Shown in pieces: positions 54,222 through 64,000 of a stretch of DNA of 64,000 nucleotides. This DNA comes from Mesodorylaimus sp. YZB2_4 (lineage: Eukaryota; Nematoda; Enoplea; Dorylaimida; Dorylaimidae): contig JASANH010001365.1 of the NCBI GenBank assembly GCA_030248295.1, positions 26,743 through 90,742 on the forward strand, given 5' to 3'. The position numbers were made by a program, and so were the translations under genes. Every line of letters begins with the position of its first letter. Position 1 is the first letter of the stretch. The notes below the pieces were generated by a model, which worked only from the letters and a program-made list of their open reading frames with translations, was not told where the DNA came from and did no database searches.

Positions 54222-54489
54222 TTTTCAAATGAAAATAAAATAGAAAACGAAAAGACCAGCGAAAATCATGGCGAAAATAAGCCGTAAATAAAGAAGCAAA
54301 CGCGAAATCGCAAACACTTAGCGGTTATAGCAGACAATAAATGGGCAGGTTCACAAACGAAAGCGGGGAATTGAAATCCGGTGTTTCGGTTCGGTGGTTT
54401 GGTCCAAAAAAGCCGGTTCGGTTCGGTTCGGTAAAAATCGCCAATCCGGTGGTTCAGTTCGGCCGGTTCAGTGGTTCGGTCGATGCTTG

Positions 54490-54497
54490 AGCCTAAA
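54490..54497. repeat. 8-bp target duplication, right
   Basis: AGCCTAAA, identical to 51867-51874. Confidence 0.9.
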
Positions 54498-55560
54498 CTA
54501 CCTCCAAATCTAGACTTACCTCTGCAAGGCGATGCTGCAGCTCGATCATCTTCCATCGCGGTGCTCATATTGCTCGAGGTCGATGATGTTGACAGACGCT
54601 GTTTTGGATTGGGCGATGGTAATTCTGCGTTAGTATAAGGAGAGAAGAAATTTGCTGAGTTACAAAAATTCGACGCGAGCAACCTGACTTCGCCCTAAAA
54701 GAACAGCAATGGTCTTACCCAGTGAAGATCGGCTATCGGCTTCTTTTATAATTGTTGTCGTGGTAGTATGGATCGTAGAGACGATGAGAGACTCATCAGG
54801 TTCACACAAGAAAGGATGAAGCTATACATTTCGATGCTAAAGAATAGGATGATGATTCGACGAGTGGGCGTCGCCGTGCCTTGCTAGCATTAGTTGACTC
54901 CGCTATTCCGCTCACCTTGGCAGATAGAATAAACTTTGGTGAGCAGATTGGGGCATTCTATACTGTTCACAGGCCGGGCGCGGAAACCGGATTAGATCCA
55001 TCAGAACTGGATATATCTATCTTGGACCGCAGTGAGGGACTACTAGGTCATGAGCCTTCGATAATTGTTTGTTTCACATGTCGTCTGAAAGCGGCCCTGA
55101 AAAAGAAAGGGACAATTCAATGTCTCTGGCCTGCCATCTCGCCCGCTGGCAACGCCCTCTATCTCAAGCCAATGCTTACCGGCTCGCCAGAGAAATCTTA
55201 TACATTCGGAAGGCGTTTTGTAACCAGTCCCGGCAGGCGTATGGTTTCTGGCACTGCCGTTGGAAATTCATTGCGGTCAGAACACTAGTTAAGTTTTACT
55301 GGGAGCCAAACGCGTGTTCGCACTCATGCGACAGATCTCTCCGGGGGTCCATCAGGCTTTTGTTATGGGACCTCCACTCTTTATCTCATTTATTAAAAGG
55401 CTGCTTGCAAATTTTGCCAAGTTATGCCCTGGTCCGCTAGCGTGCGCAGACAATTTGTGCTAACAAACAGCATCCCAACAAGATCCTGCGTACTGCACAA
55501 CAGCGACCAACGGATTTTCTGCCTGTTTCTGTTCTTGTTACTGCTTCACTACAGCTGCAG
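54498..55560. other. unassigned stretch
   Basis: A frame at 54881-55288 (135 codons) overlaps another at 55069-55440; neither has a recognisable domain. No repeat relation was found. Confidence 0.3.
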
Positions 55561-55562
55561 GT

Positions 55563-55622
55563 ACTCGAGGGTGAAGAGGCACATCACACAAGAAATGATT
55601 TACGAACACGACCCTCACCCCC
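55563..55622 (-). repeat. SINE family B tail fragment
   Basis: On minus it reads AAATCATTTCTTGTGTGATG then TGCCTCTTCACCCTCGAGTA, close to the tail of the inverted SINE at 41590-41650. The tRNA-like head is missing or unrecognisable. Confidence 0.55.
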
Positions 55623-55694
55623 TCTCGTGCGCTTCGCGCCCTCAGGCGAGCGCACAACGATCGCAGTCCGCTTCCTCCCTGATTACTGTCCTTG

Positions 55695-55750
55695 ACTTGA
55701 AATTTTTCATTCTGGCAGCCCCCCTCTTAAAAATCCTGGCTACGCCACTG
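55695..55750 (-). repeat. DNA-transposon terminus
   Basis: On minus the sequence begins CAGTGGCGTAGCCAGGATTT and continues with a guanine run and AAAAATTTCAAGTCAAG. CAGTGGCGTAGC is a terminus found on widespread DNA transposons. Only one end is seen in the window. Confidence 0.5.
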
Positions 55751-56274
55751 CACCTGCGCAACAGCCGCTATTCTTCTCACTATGATAGCTGTTTTTTTCA
55801 CATGCATAAGCAAGGGGCTCTCTCAAGGCGCATTTATAGTCGACAAAATTTCTACACCTACCCCTAGGGTAGGAGTAATAGCATACGCTTAAGTAGTATG
55901 CCTTGGTCCTTCGCACAACGCTGTGATTCGTATAGCACAGGCCTCTGCCTAAAATGTAAGAAAGCATGAGCAATGTCAGTGTGAGTAGCAATCGCACGTC
56001 CCAAGTTGCGAAGTCACTGTTAGGTTGGGCCCTAATTTCAGCAACGCAAAGACGAATCTCTGTGGTTTTCCAGCCAGGCAAGTACTGTACGTATACAGGA
56101 GCTCTTACAGGGCGCATTGCTGGATCTTGTGCGCATCGATCGATATGGCTACGCGCTTCGCGCAGAAGCTGACGGAAACGCTGGCTAAAAAAACGGCAAC
56201 TCTGCCTCACCGGCCAGGCAGTTGAAGTTAGACGCAAAGGGCCTCTACTCGCTGGTTTTTTTTGCACATCGGAT

Positions 56275-56952
56275 ATAGGGCACATAACAGCATTGCTTCT
56301 GAGTTTCGAAGAAAAGGCGGCATGCCATCCGTATTTGGATGCGTTGATGGAAGTCATTTCGAAATTATTGGCCCATCAAAGGATGAACCTCAATTTGTGA
56401 ATCGTCATAGCACACACTCAATTTAGGCCTACAGACCATCATATGATGGTCTGTAGGCCTAAATTACGGTTTTTTTTCGTCTTGACGAAATGGCCAGGAA
56501 GTGTTCACGACGCAAGAGTGTCTCGAAATAGCACATTGAACAGGCGTCAGGAAGCGGGTTGGCGACCACCACTAATGGGTGTTCTGCTTGGTGATTCAGC
56601 ATATGGTGACTCCGATTATTTAGTGACTTTCGTCGATGCGCCAGTCACTGCTCAAGAAACTCGGTGTAATGCAGCCCATAGAAGGACAAGGGTTCACGTC
56701 GAATGCGCGATTGGCTTACTGAAGCAAAGGTTTCGTTGCCTGCTGGAAAGGATGCACTTGCAACCAGTGTTTTCTGCCGAGGTTATAAGATGCTGCTCAG
56801 CATTACATAAAATGCTCATGACGCCAGAGGAGGCTGAAGAGGCAATGAAAGAATTCACAGATGAGAACCGCGTTGACCACAATTTAGAGTTGGAGGATGA
56901 AGAAATCGATGAAAATGTCACTCGGAAACAACGACTGATAGATTTGTTTTGA
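56275..56952 (+). pseudogene. PIF/Harbinger (HARBI1-like) nuclease, broken by a palindrome
   Basis: The first frame reads SIASEFRRKGGMPSVFGCVD, GSHFEIIGPSKDEPQF and VNRHSTHSI and then stops at the palindrome 56420-56465; it carries the first catalytic Asp (GCVDGSH). After the palindrome the second frame gives CRPKLRFFFVLTKWPGSVHD, then LLGDSAYGDSDYLVT (second Asp), then THVE-type RVHVECAIGLLKQRFRCLL (catalytic Glu), ending in an acidic tail at 56952. All three acids of the DDE_4 nuclease survive but in two frames. The enzyme would cut TWA targets together with its SANT partner, encoded on the opposite strand at 57131-58101. The N-terminal part before 56275 is not recognisable. Confidence 0.88.
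56420..56465. repeat. 46-bp perfect palindrome without spacer
   Basis: Each arm is 23 bases: the right arm reads ATGATGGTCTGTAGGCCTAA and ATT, and the left arm is its exact reverse complement. The right arm is part of the original coding sequence (it is in the frame leading to CRPKLRFF), so the left arm looks like an inverted copy that replaced or displaced the proper sequence. Confidence 0.95.
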
Positions 56953-57130
56953 ATACCATATTCTTTCTGCTCGTGCGGCTCGCTCTGTTGTATTGTTTGT
57001 ACTTGTCGTGCGTTAGGTGTCTTTGTTATCGTGCCACTGGAAACAAGTTAAAATAATATATTCACGATTTTATTATTATCCTTATCCTTCGCAAATTTTC
57101 TTCTCAAAAAGGTCAACAGGTTTTAGTTAT

Positions 57131-58101
57131 CTACGACATTCGAATGCACAGCACAAAATTCCAGTACCTGTCTCCATAATAATCATTCCAATGATCACTT
57201 TGATTCGAATGGTCCTGTGCTCTTTTTTTCAATTCGGCTATTTCCAATCGCAATTTTTCTTCCTCTAGCTCGACTTTTTCGATACTAGCCTCGAAATAGG
57301 CTATATTGAGCTCGTAATGCCGGCCTTTAAGCTCCTTCATCTCGTCTGCTTCTGGGTTGCGCCTTGCAGCTTTCGGTATATTGCTAGTGCTCCGTTTTTT
57401 CTGACGTTTCCTTCCGCCTCTCGATGTTGTTGGCCGTGTATTATACTGGGACCCATCGCTGTCAGAAAGACCTTCGTCAGTGTCAGCAACTGGTTGTGAG
57501 ACACCCAACTCGCCGCCACAAACGTTTTGACTCACTTCCACGACTGACTGGGCTGCTAGCTTCCTGAGTGAGAATACTTCTCACTCTTCGACCAGAAGTT
57601 CTTGCTGCTTGGGTATGCACACCATCGCGCGAGCAAAAAGCTCGGCTGCATTCTCCCACTTGACTCTGGCTCTCTGGATATGTGGTCGCGGTCACTTCGG
57701 CTGGATTTTCCCATTGCTGACCGACTGGCAACCCAGCCATTGATGCCGAGTCTCGGTCAAGAATATCGAACATCAAATGATCGACTTTGGTATAATCTGC
57801 GTCTGTCCCCACCAGCGCCAGTTTCGCCTTTTTTGTCCTCTTTCTCCATAGTTGTTTCCTTGATATTACCAAACACTTTATCTCGAACATTAGTCCAGTC
57901 CTTTCCCGATGGCGTGATATCAAATCCATGCAATGTTACACAATCACTGATGATTTTCCGCGATATTGATTCCTTAGTCTTTGGTGTGATGCGGGATCCA
58001 TTGAATTTTGCAAATAAGTGATCACGATGAGGGTGAATGAGTTTCAAAAAGCAAAGTTTCTGTTCAACTGATAAGCTCATAACTAATCCTGGCTGTGTCA
58101 C
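57131..58101 (-). pseudogene. SANT/Myb-like partner protein of the Harbinger element, frameshifted
   Basis: Three overlapping minus frames give one protein. The first (58101-57757) has a Myb/SANT-like DNA-binding domain of about 90 residues: SVEQKLCFLKLIHPHRDHLF, KFNGSRITPKTKESISRKII and GKDWTNVRDKVFGN. The middle frame (to 57483) is Ser/Thr/Gln-rich linker. The last (57541-57131) has a basic patch (RGGRKRQKKRSTSN) and a C-terminal coiled coil (SIEKVELEEEKLRLEIAELK). Two frame changes near 57830 and 57540 break it. Harbinger elements encode such a protein beside the nuclease, to guide it to the DNA ends and into the nucleus. Convergent order with the nuclease supports a single element. Confidence 0.72.
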
Positions 58102-58204
58102 ACCTGATCCCTGATCGAAAAGTGTAATTTATGTCCCTTTCGAAACAACTAAAGAATCGTCAATTGGCAATGAAGCGGCCACAGCAGACTCGTCTGAAGA
58201 AGTT

Positions 58205-58389
58205 CTCTGTTACCTAATCATCTTTTCTAGGAGCAATTCTTCGCATCTCCTAAAACCAGTTTTAGGAGCCCCACAGGAGAAATTTCTAGGCAAATTTTAT
58301 GCAACGCGTTGTAGGAGTCTCCTAGTTAACTCCTTCTCCTGAATCTTTTTAGGACTAGAAGCTAGGAGAGTTTTATGCAACAGACCCCT
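58205..58389. repeat. probable right end of the Harbinger element or a related MITE
   Basis: On minus it begins GGGGTCTGTTGCATAAAACT and later repeats GTTGCATAAAATTTG; the interior has many CTCCTA/TAGGAG motifs. GGGYCTGTTGCATAAAA is a Harbinger-type tip. Its place just beyond the SANT gene suits the right end of the element, but no matching left tip was found upstream of 56.2 kb. Confidence 0.45.
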
Positions 58390-59340
58390 TGTCTGGGTAG
58401 ACAGGACGACTTTCCCATCTTGTCACTCTTCCTTTTAGACCAGCATCAGGCACACGTGCTGGAATAAACTCTACCTTTTTGAAGCATCCAAACTTTACTG
58501 ACAAAGAAGACCCTGTGCACTAGTTATTTTGGCTATGCTAGGTAGAGTTTTCTGATTTGAAGTTACTGCCACAAATCTTTGCCAGGTAGGTATGCAGTGA
58601 GCATAACCGCGAGTCCAAAGAAGTATATACTGTACATTGGATCATCGGGATTATGCGCTGCAGACTTTTGATTCGTGCAAGTGAACAACCGGCGCTAATC
58701 TTTGCTTTTTTGTTGTTTTTCAGCTCTGGTGTGACGTATGGCAAAAACCGACTAGTCGCTTTTCGTCTTCGCCCTGATTTCGGAGCTGGATGATCATCAT
58801 CTAAAAACTTGCTCTGTTTTAGGCCGCAGACGCACTAGAGCTGAAGAAGTTATCCCTGGCACTTTGAAGAGCATACATAGAATATAGGCGATGCTTTAAC
58901 ATAAACATTCCGAAATACATCGAGATAACCGATGACGGAACGCAAATTATGATACAGAATCTTGCTTCGGACGCTCACTGTCAAAATTCGCTCAATCACA
59001 TTCCTTCACCGACTTTAGTAGAGGATAGGGAGAATGCTAATCTGAAACCGTTAACCCCTTTACAGGGTGAACATCTCCATTCTAATCAATTACAAATCTC
59101 TTTCCATCGCTCAGACGAGGACAAAAATGGTGCAAAAATATTATGGTAGTTATAAATAAAGTTTCCTAAAACATGCAATTCCTTTGTTATGTTTGGACAG
59201 AAGAACAGCCTGGATAGACAATACGCTACAATGCTACATGAACAATGCTGCTAGGGTTCGTTTTGTGTTCCCGTCACTGATGAGTAAGACCTGATCACTC
59301 ACTTGTGTGTGCTTCTGATTGGGTTGGCATAGTAACGAGG
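58390..59340. other. unassigned stretch
   Basis: No supported gene. A TACTGTA heptamer lies at 58628. A short open frame at 58949-59149 has no motif. Confidence 0.3.
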
Positions 59341-59356
59341 TGCTGTTAGGCACCAG

Positions 59357-59482
59357 GGGCCAGTTTTACAGTAAGCTGGGACATGTCCTAAAGTTAGGAC
59401 AATCAAATCGCAATGATGTAAGAAAGGACTTACGGTGTCCTAATATTTAAGACATGTCCTAGGCGATTGTGAAACTGGCCTC
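59357..59482. mobile_element. 126-bp MITE
   Basis: Ends GGGCCAGTTTTACAGTAAGC and, inverted, GAGGCCAGTTTCACAATCGC, followed on both sides by GGACATGTCYTAAA and TTAGGAC. The two halves pair over nearly the whole length. No target duplication is obvious. A half-copy may lie at 25485-25552. Confidence 0.72.
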
Positions 59483-61380
59483 AGGCGTGCCGAGATGGGA
59501 AATGAATAAACACTAGCCAGACGCCTAATGCTGAAGGACGATTTCCGCCAGCAAATAACTCGTGAATCGTTCAAAAAAATTTTTTCATTTACTGCACACA
59601 TAGCAGAATCGGCCGAATCTAGAATCGAGCCAATTTTTATCAAAATCTGTCCTGCCGTTGTCGAGTTCCAGGATACGCGATTTCTTGTAAAGGGGGAGAA
59701 TACGAGAAAAAGGAGGAGGATAAACATGAAGCTAGCGCAACGACCAAAGGTCGTACAGGTGTGAATGTTATTTTCTCTGGAAGCTTGCACTTTCAGAATC
59801 TTCCTTTCGGGACTCGTTTTTTAAAGCTTCAGTTTCTGTAAAGTTATTCCAGAAAATAATTACTTTTCTGGCTTTTATTAACCCGTCGCTCGTCGAGTAC
59901 TCAACAGATTTTTGTGAAAATTGACATGGCAGCGGATCTGACCTATCTTGCAAAGCTTGCGAAAAATTGTTGATTGAAAAAATATTGGTTCAATCATTCT
60001 TAAGTTATCGACTATCGAAAGTAGCTGGCGCTGACGTTTCTGTTTTTTCATTTACGGCGCGGAGTATAAAAACATCAGCTGGACGGGTTGAAGTGCAGCA
60101 CTATTGATTGGTTAGGCTCACTCTGCGCGCTCTCACGACGATGGGTTCGGTGTACACTAATAAATTTGCTGATTATAAATTGAGAATATGTGAGCGAATA
60201 TAAATATGTGGAAAGACTTCCCATGGGCTAGACATGTTTTATTTGATGTGACGTAATACTGTTGAGAAAAATTATAGCTAATAACAACCTTATCATAACA
60301 GACTTTTTTGAAAATAATTTTATTATCAACGTATCAACTATGTGGATATATTATACTCGGGTAGAGAAGTGAATTTTCGTTCATTTGCCCCAGCTTACAT
60401 AGTGCAGTACTGTAGCTTAGCGTCACCCTTTTCCCACCAGCCAAATTTTATGCACACTTTTGTGAGTAGGGGTATTGCCGAATGTTTAAAATAAGCCCTC
60501 GTACAAAATTCTATGAAGTAAACTGCCTTTCTGCTGTCAGTTCCCCAACGAACGCTGGCTTAGTGAAAGCTTAGCTTCAAAATTTACCCGGGTCAAATGC
60601 TATCCTTGGCTACCCGTTAAACAAAGATCTTCAGCAATAGTGTTCTTATACTTCGCTTTTATTCCTAATACTTTAGTCAGCTTCCTCCAAGTGTGCTACT
60701 GGGGTGTAGGGAGCTCCGACTCGACTTTCCGTGGTGAGTTAAACAAGAGAACGCAACGAAATCTTTGTAGTTGGCGCATAAACGTTGGCTCACTATATCG
60801 TGAGGGGGTAATGTGATCATGTGACTGGGCTGTCAGAACTTGTTCTTGCGCAACAGGCTGCTGATTGTCGACGTTGACTTCATCTGGATTACATCCCGCG
60901 AATGACTTCATTCTTCGAGCAGTCAACCATCAAAGAATCTCTTCGAGGAGTGTCTGGTCTAGACGTTTGTCTTATCTCTCAGTGAAAACTTTAAACAGTG
61001 ATAGCATTAAATGTTCGATAGCCATTTCTGCCAAAAAACTTTTTGAGGGATTGATTGAACTTTTTGGCCTGCTATGACGTTCTAGCACTTTTTTGAAAGT
61101 CGAGTTGGATAGAGCACTTTGGGACGATGTGAAGATGAAAGTCAGAAACACCTCAATGAAATACTTAGCGAAAATGAATCCTCTTCGATGACGGAGACGA
61201 CTTTGCCTAACAGAACTATAGTCGGCGCTTAAGAATCTAGAATTGAACTACTCGAAGTGAATCACTGGAGAGTGAAAAAGCACGAAAAAAACCGCTGATT
61301 CACATAAACAAGACTGGTTTTATTGCTGTAAGGTACATAGCAATCCTTAACCATTCTGGTCCATCTGCATCCTTTGCAGT
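59483..61380. other. unassigned stretch
   Basis: Short frames only; plus 59528-59764 and minus 59790-59440 overlap. A TACTGTAGC motif lies at 60406. No gene is supported. Confidence 0.3.
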
Positions 61381-61413
61381 ATGTCAAAAACTATACGTAT
61401 GTTTTCCCCTATA

Positions 61414-62025
61414 TCACTAGACATCGAAAAGGCATTCGATAATCTAAACTGGGATTTCATGCCCGCGGCTCTCAAGCACAAAAACTTTGGTCCTGAATTT
61501 ATATCAGTGGTAAAAACCTCGTACTGTGGGGCAAACAGCGAGGTGATCAACAACACACACATATCTCAACGAGTTACTCTCGGTTTGAACATACGGGAAT
61601 ACTACTAACTATCAACTATGTAGTTAGCAGATTTGAGATGATACCCATCTATTCTGCCAAGTAAAAATCTTGGGCGTCACGTTTGCCTAAAATATATAAT
61701 GATTAAGCACAACTTCTTAGACAAGCTAGATAAACTGAAACAGCAAGTGGAGGCGGGAAATCAAAGGCGTTAGACGTTAGCCAACAGAATTCTGGTTTGG
61801 GAACAACTAATATTCAACTAACAGATAATATATTTACTTAACTTGACCCCTCCGTTCATGAACTTGACACCGCCAGAAGCACTTATGGAACATCTGGCCA
61901 AATTAGTCGAATAATTCCTGTGGAAAGGAAAAAGACCCAAAGTTCGTCGCAATGTAATAATGCAACCAATAATCGCTGGAGGCCTCGAGGCCCTGACACA
62001 ATGGCAATGCCAGTAAGTCTACGTC
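61414..62025 (+). pseudogene. L1-like LINE relic with internal deletion
   Basis: The first part reads LDIEKAFDNLNWDFMPAALK, HKNFGPEFISVVKTSYCGAN and SEVINNTHISQRVTLG, the palm region of an L1-type reverse transcriptase with its first Asp. At about 61600 the sequence jumps to the thumb and C-terminal part: IKHNFLDKLDKLKQQVEAGN, LANRILVWEQLIFN, IIYLLNLTPP, then FLWKGKRPKVRRNVIMQPII and AGGLEALTQW. The middle with the YADD catalytic box is missing, and stops interrupt the second half. No endonuclease or ORF1 was seen. Confidence 0.82.
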
Positions 62026-62410
62026 TGTCTTGGTTCCTAACGCCGCCTCGACCAAGATTGGGTTTCAGAATGTTGATAGAATAAGGGGGCATCCCTCTTC
62101 TTCAGTGCAATTACTTTGGGCATCAGCCTGCCTATTTTCTATTCTGACATTCTTGGCGTATAATTCCTCGTCACGGACTCTATGGTGTGTGCTGTTGACT
62201 CGCCAAAGGCCTCGGCCTCACAGCTCGTATGCTTTTGGTTCATTCAGCCAAGATCGTTTTATTCTTGTTAATGGACGCAGTGTCAACCGTAAATGCCTCC
62301 ATCACAGACCACTCTTGGAGGTGTCCGCATGCTATACCCAACTGTAAGCCCACATCCTATTGAATTGAGAGAATTGAGCGAAGGCCGTCTCACATACTTT
62401 TTACATCGTC
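62026..62410. other. unassigned stretch
   Basis: No supported gene or repeat. Confidence 0.3.
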
Positions 62411-62414
62411 AAAT

Positions 62415-62500
62415 TGTGGCCGCGATCCCAGTAGATTAGAAAAAATCGTGCCCATGTTGTGCCCGCGATCCCAGTAGATTGGAAAAAATCGTGCTCATGA
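62415..62500 (+). repeat. 43-bp tandem duplication
   Basis: Two units with a few substitutions: each contains CCGCGATCCCAGTAGATTRG, AAAAAATCGTGC and CATGWTGTG. The second starts at 62458. Confidence 0.85.
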
Positions 62501-62670
62501 TGTGCCACGCAGTGTCCACATGGTTAAGCCGGAATGGACAAGGGAAGGCACAAAACACTTCATCAAATTGTCTCGTTCAAACCCTGTACCTGAGAAACCT
62601 GTATCACAATTTGAAAATTTGATTTGACGAGAGAAAATTAAAATCGAGCGATCGTGATCTTGATTTTATC

Positions 62671-63057
62671 TTGTCTCTGATAAAAATGCCGCTCGCTCGT
62701 GAATATGATTTGTGGATGCAGTTATACAGTGCCGATACAGATGTGCATGTGCACCATAGGTGCTTTTCTAATCTGACAAACGGTGCCGCTCGAAAGAAAA
62801 CAGTGACAGCCACTAGTCATTCAGCACACGCATCAGCATCCATCTTTAATAAGCTAGAAGTTTCCGAAACGCCCACAGAAATCAAAGATCTAAATCATTT
62901 CGAGAAACAAAGCTGCCCGCGTCGCAGCGCGAGAAACAAAGCGCACAAAGGCCAGGTAGTTGATTATCCACTACCGATCGAGAAGACTCTGCGCACCTTG
63001 CCCCAATCCAGACTGCATGCCATAGGTTCGAAACTTGTTTATCTTGGGCTATGGTAA
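62671..63057 (+). CDS. unrecognised open frame
   Basis: 128 codons starting MSLIKMPLAREYDLWMQLYS, with a His/Cys cluster (DVHVHHRCFSNLTNG) and a basic middle (SCPRRSARNKAHKGQ). The composition is protein-like, but no domain, splice site or repeat relation supports it. Confidence 0.2.
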   Translation: MSLIKMPLAREYDLWMQLYSADTDVHVHHRCFSNLTNGAARKKTVTATSHSAHASASIFNKLEVSETPTEIKDLNHFEKQSCPRRSARNKAHKGQVVDYPLPIEKTLRTLPQSRLHAIGSKLVYLGLW

Positions 63058-64000
63058 ATCAACGAAAAATAAAACAATCGGAAAAGCCTTGGTAGATGTG
63101 CAAAAGATCAAAAGAGGTCTAGCGAAATTAAAAAAGATCAGTCCTTAATATGAACATATTCCAGACGACTGAGATCCATTGACCAGAGCAAATATTGACA
63201 AGGGTGAGGTTGTATGCGATGATGCGCACTTGCAGGAACGCAAACAGCATGGAAAAAACCCCATGATCAGAAAATCGATGGGAAAGAAGAAAATGATTAT
63301 GGAATAATGGATTGGATTGCAGGCTACATCCAAGAAGAGCCCGGAAGGGACTGATTCGTGGAGGTATGCTATGGAGCGGTTCAAGCGAATCACATAGATC
63401 CAAGAGAGGAGAAGCTTGACCTCTGGTGCTTCCCCAACCTTCATCCGAATGGCAAGAATGGAGAAAGTAAAGGAAGAGAAGTACCTCTATCAAATCATGA
63501 TTTTATTCGCAGTCGTCCACATGTGCAATGAAACTTCGAAGTTTCGACATGATCAGCAATATTTGTGCTATCTGCTGCATAAATACTACTTTTACGCCAT
63601 TGCTGGCTCAGTAGCGCAGTCGCTACGCAACACATACGCTTACAATGACATGCCCGTTGGGGATTTTGTCATAAGAATTGCGACTGGTGATCAGTAGCTC
63701 TAAGGTAGCCTCTTTACTGCCTTCAGCAAGATTCGAGGCAGTGCTGAATATTGGGCGAGACAACGTTTAGATTTGAGGACTGGCTCGTGAAATTGGTCCT
63801 TTTACTTGGTTCATGACTTTGAGCCCCGCTAAATATGTCTGGGAAGACAGGGAGAATTACTGCTTGCAGTGAATAAGCATGTCGATGGGATAAACGGAAT
63901 GACTAATGGAGAAAGGTGTGCCATGGATCCAGTTTTTAGATCGAAGCATATCCATAAACGGTTTCTTAGGGGCGTGGCCCATTTTCAAATGGTTTTGTGA
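63058..64000. other. unassigned stretch to the window end
   Basis: Frames on both strands (plus 63416-63697, minus 63493-63128) overlap or lack motifs. Nothing further is supported. Confidence 0.3.

Larger units (their letters stand above)
51875..54489 (-). mobile_element. complete hAT transposon
   Basis: 2615 bp bounded by the exact 8-bp duplication AGCCTAAA. Tips: CCAGCATCGACC on the left and, inverted, CAAGCATCGACC on the right (one mismatch). Subterminal CCGAAC/GGTTCGG arrays lie at both ends (51899-52022 and 54378-54480) and probably bind the transposase. It encodes one two-exon transposase on the minus strand with no stop or frameshift seen. The exact target duplication and open gene point to a recent insertion, possibly still active. 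Confidence 0.93.

Noticed and set aside
55740-56357. 205-codon minus frame overlapping the Harbinger nuclease
   Set aside because: It is antisense to the recognisable nuclease blocks and has no domain of its own.
1-64000. CRISPR arrays, bacterial operons or ribosome-binding sites
   Set aside because: No regularly spaced direct repeats exist, and introns, SINEs and eukaryotic transposons show that the sequence is from an animal.

Overview
This is a metazoan genomic window dominated by transposable elements. Introns of about 50-75 bases with GT...AG borders, tRNA-derived SINEs, LTR and non-LTR retroelement remains and several DNA-transposon classes exclude a prokaryote. A lone seven-helix receptor exon resembling nematode chemoreceptors, the very short introns and many copies of the heptamer TACTGTA make a nematode plausible, but the species is not fixed by anything I can see.

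Layout. Bases 1-8.5 kb: a minus-strand Ty3/gypsy-type LTR retrotransposon (803-7303, 241-bp LTRs, 4-bp target duplication) nested inside an older element bounded by about 184-bp inverted repeats (334-517 and 8288-8471). Bases 8.6-14.1 kb: a pogo/Tigger transposase tail, an inverted-repeat element and mostly unassignable sequence. Bases 14.2-23.3 kb: the most interesting region, a decayed, intron-bearing Polinton/Maverick-like element. It has a spliced F54H12.2-type capsid-like gene on the plus strand (19414-21142), a spliced FtsK/A32-type packaging ATPase on the minus strand (22632-23296), an unidentified minus-strand gene between them, and several unrecognised plus-strand genes upstream. One of those carries a 688-bp hAT-like insertion whose empty target site survives in a duplicated neighbour. 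I found no DNA polymerase or integrase, so the element looks partial, and it carries stops and frameshifts.

Bases 23.3-42 kb: non-autonomous DNA elements, tRNA-derived SINEs and dispersed repeats, plus the first locus of an unrecognised cysteine-rich protein family (35.6-36.5 kb). Bases 42.5-43.0 kb: the receptor exon. Bases 44.6-45.4 kb: the second locus of the cysteine-rich family; at both loci a full minus-strand copy faces a degraded plus-strand copy tail to tail. Bases 45.8-51.5 kb: a LINE fragment, two terminal-inverted-repeat elements and a SINE.

Bases 51.875-54.489 kb: a complete hAT transposon with a perfect 8-bp target duplication, terminal inverted repeats, subterminal CCGAA arrays and an intact two-exon BED-finger transposase, the only element here that looks potentially functional. 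Bases 56.2-58.4 kb: a broken PIF/Harbinger pair (nuclease on plus, SANT/Myb-like partner on minus), the nuclease interrupted by a perfect 46-bp palindrome. Bases 58.4-64 kb: small repeats and an L1-like relic. No CRISPR array, rRNA or operon is present.
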